From positions 1 to 64,000 of the forward strand of contig NZ_JACYHB010000017.1 of the NCBI RefSeq assembly GCF_014837295.1: DNA of 64,000 nt. Reading direction: 5' to 3'. This document shows, piece after piece, positions 60,219 to 64,000 of the stretch. This DNA is from Cellulosimicrobium arenosum. Its GTDB lineage: Bacteria > Actinomycetota > Actinomycetes > Actinomycetales > Cellulomonadaceae. Below the pieces are notes generated by a model. That model ran no database searches, was not told the DNA's origin, and saw nothing but the letters and a program-made list of their open reading frames with translations. The first letter of the stretch is position 1; every line of letters begins with the position of its first letter. Both the position numbers and the translations under genes were made by a program.

Positions 60219-60926
60219 CTACGCGGTGGCCTGGCGGCGCACCAGCTCCGCGATCCAGACGGGTGCGTACGGGGACGTGCACCCGGGGGGCGTCGGGTAG
60301 TCCTTGAGGACCTCGAGCCGCTCACCGATCGCGATCGCCCGGGCCCGGTGCTCGGGGTGGGAGATCCCGATCTGGGCCAGGCAGTGGTTCATCGCCCACT
60401 GCAGGCGATCCGGCGCGTCCCTCATCTCCGCCTCGACCACGTCGAGCAGCCCGGACAGGTCGAGACCGTCGGGATCCTTCGCCACCCGGTCGGTGGTCAG
60501 GGCCCAGCCGGCGCTCGCGACCGCCGGGTCCGGGTCGGCGAACCAGGACACCCGGAGCTCGTCGGCGTGCGGGCTCTTCCTGACGACGTAGCCCACGAGC
60601 CAGTCGCTCACCTTGGGGGTCCGCGCCCCGCGCAGCATGACGTCCAGCTCGTCGCGCCCGAACGCCCTCGGGCGGCAGATCAGGATCGCGAGCAGCCTGG
60701 CCGCGGTGTCGTCGGTCTCCCAGAGCTCGCGCGCGAGGTCCTGCTGGGTCGTGACCCGCTTGGCGAGCGCGCGCAGCCGGGTGAGGTTCACGCCGTGGTC
60801 GTCGCCGTGCCGCGAGTTCACCTCGCGGATCCTGGGGTCCTCGAGCTCGGCGATCTCCGCCATCACCTCGTCCACCGTCGCGCGGGTCCCGGTCCCCGTC
60901 GTCCTCCGGGTGGTGGTCTCGGCCAT
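60219..60926 (-). CDS. DNA alkylation repair protein, AlkD family
   Basis: 235 residues, helical, with HEAT-like repeats: TQQDLARELWETDDTAARLLAILICRP, FGRDELDVMLRGARTPKVSDWLVGYVVRKSP, ELRVSWFADPDPAVASAGWALTTDRV. The Trp/Asp positions in ELWETDDTAARLLA and VSWFADPDP match AlkD-type DNA glycosylases that excise N3- and N7-alkylated purines without base flipping. ATG at 60926. Divergent from the OpuC operon across 60927-61159. Confidence 0.85.
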   Translation of the reverse strand: MAETTTRRTTGTGTRATVDEVMAEIAELEDPRIREVNSRHGDDHGVNLTRLRALAKRVTTQQDLARELWETDDTAARLLAILICRPRAFGRDELDVMLRGARTPKVSDWLVGYVVRKSPHADELRVSWFADPDPAVASAGWALTTDRVAKDPDGLDLSGLLDVVEAEMRDAPDRLQWAMNHCLAQIGISHPEHRARAIAIGERLEVLKDYPTPPGCTSPYAPVWIAELVRRQATA

Positions 60927-61079
60927 CTCGGCCTCCTGTTCGTCGACGTCGGGACCAGCCTACGGCCGACCCCCGACGGGCCCCACGACCGGCCCCGCGG
61001 CCTGCCTATGATCAGGTTCGGCGCGAATGCGACGTACCGCCCGCAGGCATACGGTCACATAACGATGTGCGTCGAACCG

Positions 61080-61118
61080 GACGACCACAGTCGCGGGTCG
61101 CCCGTGTCTGTGGTCGTC
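61080..61118 (+). promoter_or_regulatory. Inverted repeat upstream of opuCA
   Basis: Exact 11-base arms GACGACCACAG (61080-61090) and CTGTGGTCGTC (61108-61118) with a 17-base spacer, 42 bases before the opuCA start. Either a regulator site or a leader hairpin. The rest of 60927-61159 holds no gene. Confidence 0.5.
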
Positions 61119-61159
61119 TTGTACGCCGGAACCATGACCCCGTCGGGAGGCACCGCCCC

Positions 61160-61981
61160 ATGATCGAATTCAGCTCGGTCAGCAAGACGTACCCCGACGG
61201 CACCGCCGCGGTCGACGACTTCAGCCTCGTCATACCCCCACGGAAGACCACGGTGCTGGTCGGGTCCTCGGGCTGCGGCAAGACGACGCTGCTGCGCATG
61301 ATCAACCGCATGGTCGAACCCACCGCGGGCACGATCGAGATCGACGGCGAGAGCGTCATGGACAAGGACCCGGTGCGGCTGCGGCGCGGGATCGGGTACG
61401 TCCTGCAGAACGGTGGCCTCCTGCCCCACCACACGGTCCTCGACAACGTCACGACCGTGCTGCGCCTCGAGCGCGCACCCCGGGCCGCCGCCCGCGACCG
61501 CGCGTTCGAGCTGCTCGACACCGTCGGCCTGGACCCGGCGCTCGCCGAGCGGTACCCGAGCCAGCTCTCCGGCGGCCAGCAGCAGCGCGTCGGTGTCGCA
61601 CGAGCGCTGGCGGCGGACCCCAACATCCTCCTCATGGACGAGCCGTTCGGCGCCGTCGACCCGATCGTGCGGGCCGAGCTGCAGACCGAGACGCTCCGGC
61701 TGCAGCGCGAGCTGAACAAGACGATCGTGTTCGTCACGCACGACATCGACGAGGCGTTCCTGCTCGGCGACCAGGTGGTGATCCTGTCCAAGGGCGCGGA
61801 CATCACCCAGATCGGCACTCCCAGCGAGATCATCGAGAACCCCGCGGACGAGTTCGTCGCCAACTTCGTCGGCATCGAGCGCGGCACCCGTGCCCTGCAC
61901 ACGAAGCGCACGGGCAGCGGCACCGTGCTCGTCGACGCCGCCGGACGCACCCAGGGCGTCCTCGTCGAGGACGGCGCATGA
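61160..61981 (+). CDS. opuCA: Glycine betaine/carnitine/choline ABC transporter ATPase
   Basis: 273 residues. Walker A GSSGCGKT (35-42), MINRMVEPTAGTIEIDGESV and GYVLQNGGLLPHHTVLDNV as in OpuCA/ProV-type ATPases, signature QLSGGQQQRVGVARALA, Walker B ILLMDEPFGAVDP, switch VFVTHDIDEAF. The C-terminus is too short for the paired CBS domains found in B. subtilis OpuCA, so osmotic gating through CBS is not expected. ATG at 61160 preceded by GGGAGG. First gene of four, each joined to the next permease by ATGA. Confidence 0.93.
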   Translation: MIEFSSVSKTYPDGTAAVDDFSLVIPPRKTTVLVGSSGCGKTTLLRMINRMVEPTAGTIEIDGESVMDKDPVRLRRGIGYVLQNGGLLPHHTVLDNVTTVLRLERAPRAAARDRAFELLDTVGLDPALAERYPSQLSGGQQQRVGVARALAADPNILLMDEPFGAVDPIVRAELQTETLRLQRELNKTIVFVTHDIDEAFLLGDQVVILSKGADITQIGTPSEIIENPADEFVANFVGIERGTRALHTKRTGSGTVLVDAAGRTQGVLVEDGA

Positions 61982-62622
61982 CCTGGGTCACGAGCAACCT
62001 GGACCTCATCGGTCGGCTCTCGGTCGAGCACCTGCGACAGAGCGCGCTGCCCATCGTGCTCGGACTTCTCGTGGCCGTCCCGACGGGCTGGCTCGCGTTC
62101 CGGTTCCGGCCCACGCGCGGCCTCGTCCTCGGTGCGGTCGGCCTGCTCTACACCATCCCGTCGCTCGCCCTGTTCGCGCTCCTGCCGCCGCTGCTCGGCA
62201 TCAGCTTCCTGTCCGAGGCCAACCTGATCATCGCGCTGACGATCTACGCGGTCGCGATCATGACGCGCTTCGTCTCCGACGCGCTCGCGTCCGTCGAGCC
62301 CTCGGTGCGGCAGGCAGCCGTCGCGGTGGGCTACGGGCCGTGGCGGCGGTTCTGGCAGGTGGACCTGCCGCTCGCCGGCCCCGTCGTCCTGGCCGGGCTG
62401 CGCGTCACCGCGGTCTCGACCATCTCGCTGGCCACCGTGGGGATCCTCATCGGCATCGACAACCTCGGGTACCTGTTCACCAACGGGTACCAACGCCAGA
62501 TCGTCGCGGAGATCCTCGCCGGGGTCGTGGCGGTCGTCGTCATCGCCCTCGTCGTCGACGGGCTCCTGGTCCTGCTGGGCCGGTTGCTCATGCCCTGGAC
62601 CCGAGGGAGGCGAGCAGCATGA
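61978..62622 (+). CDS. opuCB: Glycine betaine/choline ABC transporter permease
   Basis: 214 residues with about five membrane helices. GWLAFRFRPTRGLVLGAVGLLYTIPSLALFALLPPLLG and the coupling loop SVEPSVRQAAVAVGYGPWRRFWQVDLPLAGPVVLAGLRVTAVSTISLATVGILIG are those of OpuCB/OpuCD permeases. ATGA overlaps on both sides. Confidence 0.93.
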   Translation: MTWVTSNLDLIGRLSVEHLRQSALPIVLGLLVAVPTGWLAFRFRPTRGLVLGAVGLLYTIPSLALFALLPPLLGISFLSEANLIIALTIYAVAIMTRFVSDALASVEPSVRQAAVAVGYGPWRRFWQVDLPLAGPVVLAGLRVTAVSTISLATVGILIGIDNLGYLFTNGYQRQIVAEILAGVVAVVVIALVVDGLLVLLGRLLMPWTRGRRAA

Positions 62623-63353
62623 ACGTCTTCGCCGACGCGATCGCGTGGATCTTCTCCCCCGACCGGGCGAGCGGTGCGCTGCCGCTGTCCGAGGCGATCT
62701 GGACGCACCTCGCGTTCACCGTCGTCTCCGTGGCCGTCGCGGCGCTGATCGCGATCCCGGCCGGCTGGCTCATCGGCCACACCGGACGGGGGCGCGAGCT
62801 CGCCGTCGCTCTCTCCGGCGCTGCCCGCGCGGTGCCGTCGTTCGGCCTCGTCCTCCTGCTGGTCCTCGTGCTCGGTGTGACGCACAAGGTCGGCGCGTCG
62901 ACGACCGCGTTCGTCCTGCTCGCGATCCCGCCGATCCTGGCGGGGGCGTACTCCGGCGTCGAGGCGGTCGACCGCCGCGTGATCGACGGTGCGCGCGGCG
63001 TCGGGATGACGGAGGCCCAGATCCTGCGCACGGTCGAGGCGCCCCTCGGCCTCCCGCTCCTCATCGGCGGCCTGCGCTCGGCGACGCTCCAGGTCGTGGC
63101 GACGGTGACGCTCGCGGGCTACGTCGGCAACTGGGGCCTCGGCTTCTACATCGTCCAGGGCATCCAGATCCGCGACTTCTCCCAGATCCTCGGCGCAGCG
63201 CTCCTGATCGTCGTCCTCGCGCTCGTCCTGGACGCGCTCTTCGCGCTCCTCCAGCGCGTCGCGCTCCCGCGTGGCGTCTCCGCAGGCCGTGCCCCCGAGA
63301 ACGAACCCGTCAGACGTCGACGCCGCGGACCGACCGCCCCGGCACCGAGCTGA
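62619..63353 (+). CDS. opuCD: Glycine betaine/choline ABC transporter permease (second)
   Basis: 244 residues; helices at HLAFTVVSVAVAALIAIPAGWLIG, AARAVPSFGLVLLLVLVLGV and ALLIVVLALVLDALFALL. The coupling loop GVEAVDRRVIDGARGVGMTEAQILRTVEAPLGLPLLIGGLRSATLQVVATVTLAGYVG is permease-typical. The last ~25 residues are Arg/Pro-rich and cytoplasmic. Forms a heterodimer with the preceding permease. Confidence 0.93.
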   Translation: MNVFADAIAWIFSPDRASGALPLSEAIWTHLAFTVVSVAVAALIAIPAGWLIGHTGRGRELAVALSGAARAVPSFGLVLLLVLVLGVTHKVGASTTAFVLLAIPPILAGAYSGVEAVDRRVIDGARGVGMTEAQILRTVEAPLGLPLLIGGLRSATLQVVATVTLAGYVGNWGLGFYIVQGIQIRDFSQILGAALLIVVLALVLDALFALLQRVALPRGVSAGRAPENEPVRRRRRGPTAPAPS

Positions 63354-63408
63354 GCCGCACCACCCGCGAACCCGTCCACCGGACGACCACCTGAGAAAGG
63401 GACCACCC

Positions 63409-64000
63409 ATGCGCACCACACGACGCACCGCGATCCTCCTCGCCGGGGCGACCGCCGCCGCTCTCGCCCTCGGCGCGTGCTCGAGCGAGGACCCGCTCGC
63501 CACCGACACCGGTGACGGCGACGGCGGCTCGGGCGACCCCGGTACGATCGTCGTCGGCTCCCAGGCCTACTACTCGAACGAGATCGTCGCGGAGATCTAC
63601 GCCCAGGCCCTCGAGGCGGACGGGTTCACGGTCGAGCGCAACTTCAACATCGGCCAGCGCGACGCCTACATGCCGGCTCTGGAGAGCGGCGAGGTCCAGC
63701 TGTTCCCGGAGTACACCGGCAACCTCCTGCAGTTCTACGACCCCGAGACCGAGGCCACGTCGCCCGACGACGTGTACGCGGCCCTGCAGGACGCGCTCCC
63801 GGACGGCCTCGCCGTGCTCGACCAGTCGACGGCGAGCGACCAGGACTCGTACAACGTCACCAAGGACTTCGCCGACGAGAACGGCGTCGCCAGCCTCGCG
63901 GACCTCGCCGGCCTCGACGTCGACCTCTCCGTCGGCGGGCCGGCCGAGCTGGAGCAGCGCCCGTACGGTCCGCAGGGGCTCAAGGACCTCTACGGCGTGG
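63409..64000 (+). CDS. opuCC: Glycine betaine/choline-binding lipoprotein (3' end outside window)
   Basis: 197 codons present, open at the window end. Signal peptide with lipobox LALGACSS (lipidated Cys24), an acidic linker, then the OpuAC-type binding domain: TIVVGSQAYYSNEIVAEIYAQALEADGFTVERNFNIGQRDAYMPALESGEVQLFPEYTGNLLQFY. The GQRDAYMPALESGEVQLFPEYTG stretch is the family hallmark. ATG at 63409 with AGAAAGGGA. Fourth gene of the operon after a 55-base gap. Confidence 0.93.
   Translation, partial: MRTTRRTAILLAGATAAALALGACSSEDPLATDTGDGDGGSGDPGTIVVGSQAYYSNEIVAEIYAQALEADGFTVERNFNIGQRDAYMPALESGEVQLFPEYTGNLLQFYDPETEATSPDDVYAALQDALPDGLAVLDQSTASDQDSYNVTKDFADENGVASLADLAGLDVDLSVGGPAELEQRPYGPQGLKDLYGV

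Overview
The window is chromosomal DNA of a very GC-rich actinobacterium, most likely a Cellulomonas-type member of the Micrococcales. GTG starts are frequent, neighbouring genes often overlap by four bases (ATGA/GTGA), there are -10 boxes of the TANNNT kind, two ClpP paralogs, a PknG-type kinase, a mycothiol-linked DsbA-like protein and an F420-type oxidoreductase. Several blocks keep the gene content of the Mycobacterium tuberculosis clpP-tig / rpiB / pepN / glbO / ettA-ssb region. I see no insertion sequence, prophage, integron, CRISPR array or rRNA. No gene-free stretch exceeds 300 bases.

Layout. 1-4.6 kb (mostly minus): clpX (cut by the window edge), clpP2, clpP1 and tig, then a cupin protein and divergent tRNA-Pro / tRNA-Gly separated by a G-quadruplex-like tract. 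4.7-6.6 kb: a cysteine unit with a leader peptide carrying a Cys-Cys-Cys-Cys run, cysK and cysE. 6.7-22 kb: housekeeping genes on both strands (F420-type oxidoreductase, alkyltransferase-like protein, Eis-type acetyltransferase, Nei-type glycosylase, rpiB, M13 peptidase, DsbA-like protein, pepN, malQ, mscS, PTS EIIA/EIIB). 22-28 kb: ptsI, truncated haemoglobin, tesB, topoisomerase IB, SDR/DUF2867 protein. 28-38 kb (minus): two paralogous pairs of dynamin-like GTPases on either side of ettA and an ssb paralog.

38.6-51.4 kb (plus): the most striking region, one long signalling operon. TelA, a small protein, an AAA ATPase, a GlnX-like four-helix membrane protein, a GlnH-like lipoprotein, a coiled-coil protein, a PknG-like kinase, a PP2C phosphatase, a VWA protein and an FHA protein follow each other. 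Six consecutive four-base overlaps join the middle genes, and zinc ribbons recur in kinase, phosphatase and FHA protein. It looks like an enlarged form of the mycobacterial GlnX-GlnH-PknG amino-acid sensing pathway merged with a TelA/VWA stress module.

51.5-56.2 kb: a biotin ECF transporter operon (bioY, acyl-CoA ligase-like gene, thiolase-like gene with altered catalytic motifs, bioM, bioN). 56.2-58.8 kb (minus): MFS transporter and its ArsR-type regulator with a palindrome over its own -35 box, then a PAP2 phosphatase. 59-60.2 kb: a 49-residue protein, orn and tRNA-His. 60.2-64 kb: an AlkD-type protein (minus) and an OpuC-type glycine betaine/choline ABC operon whose substrate-binding gene runs off the window.
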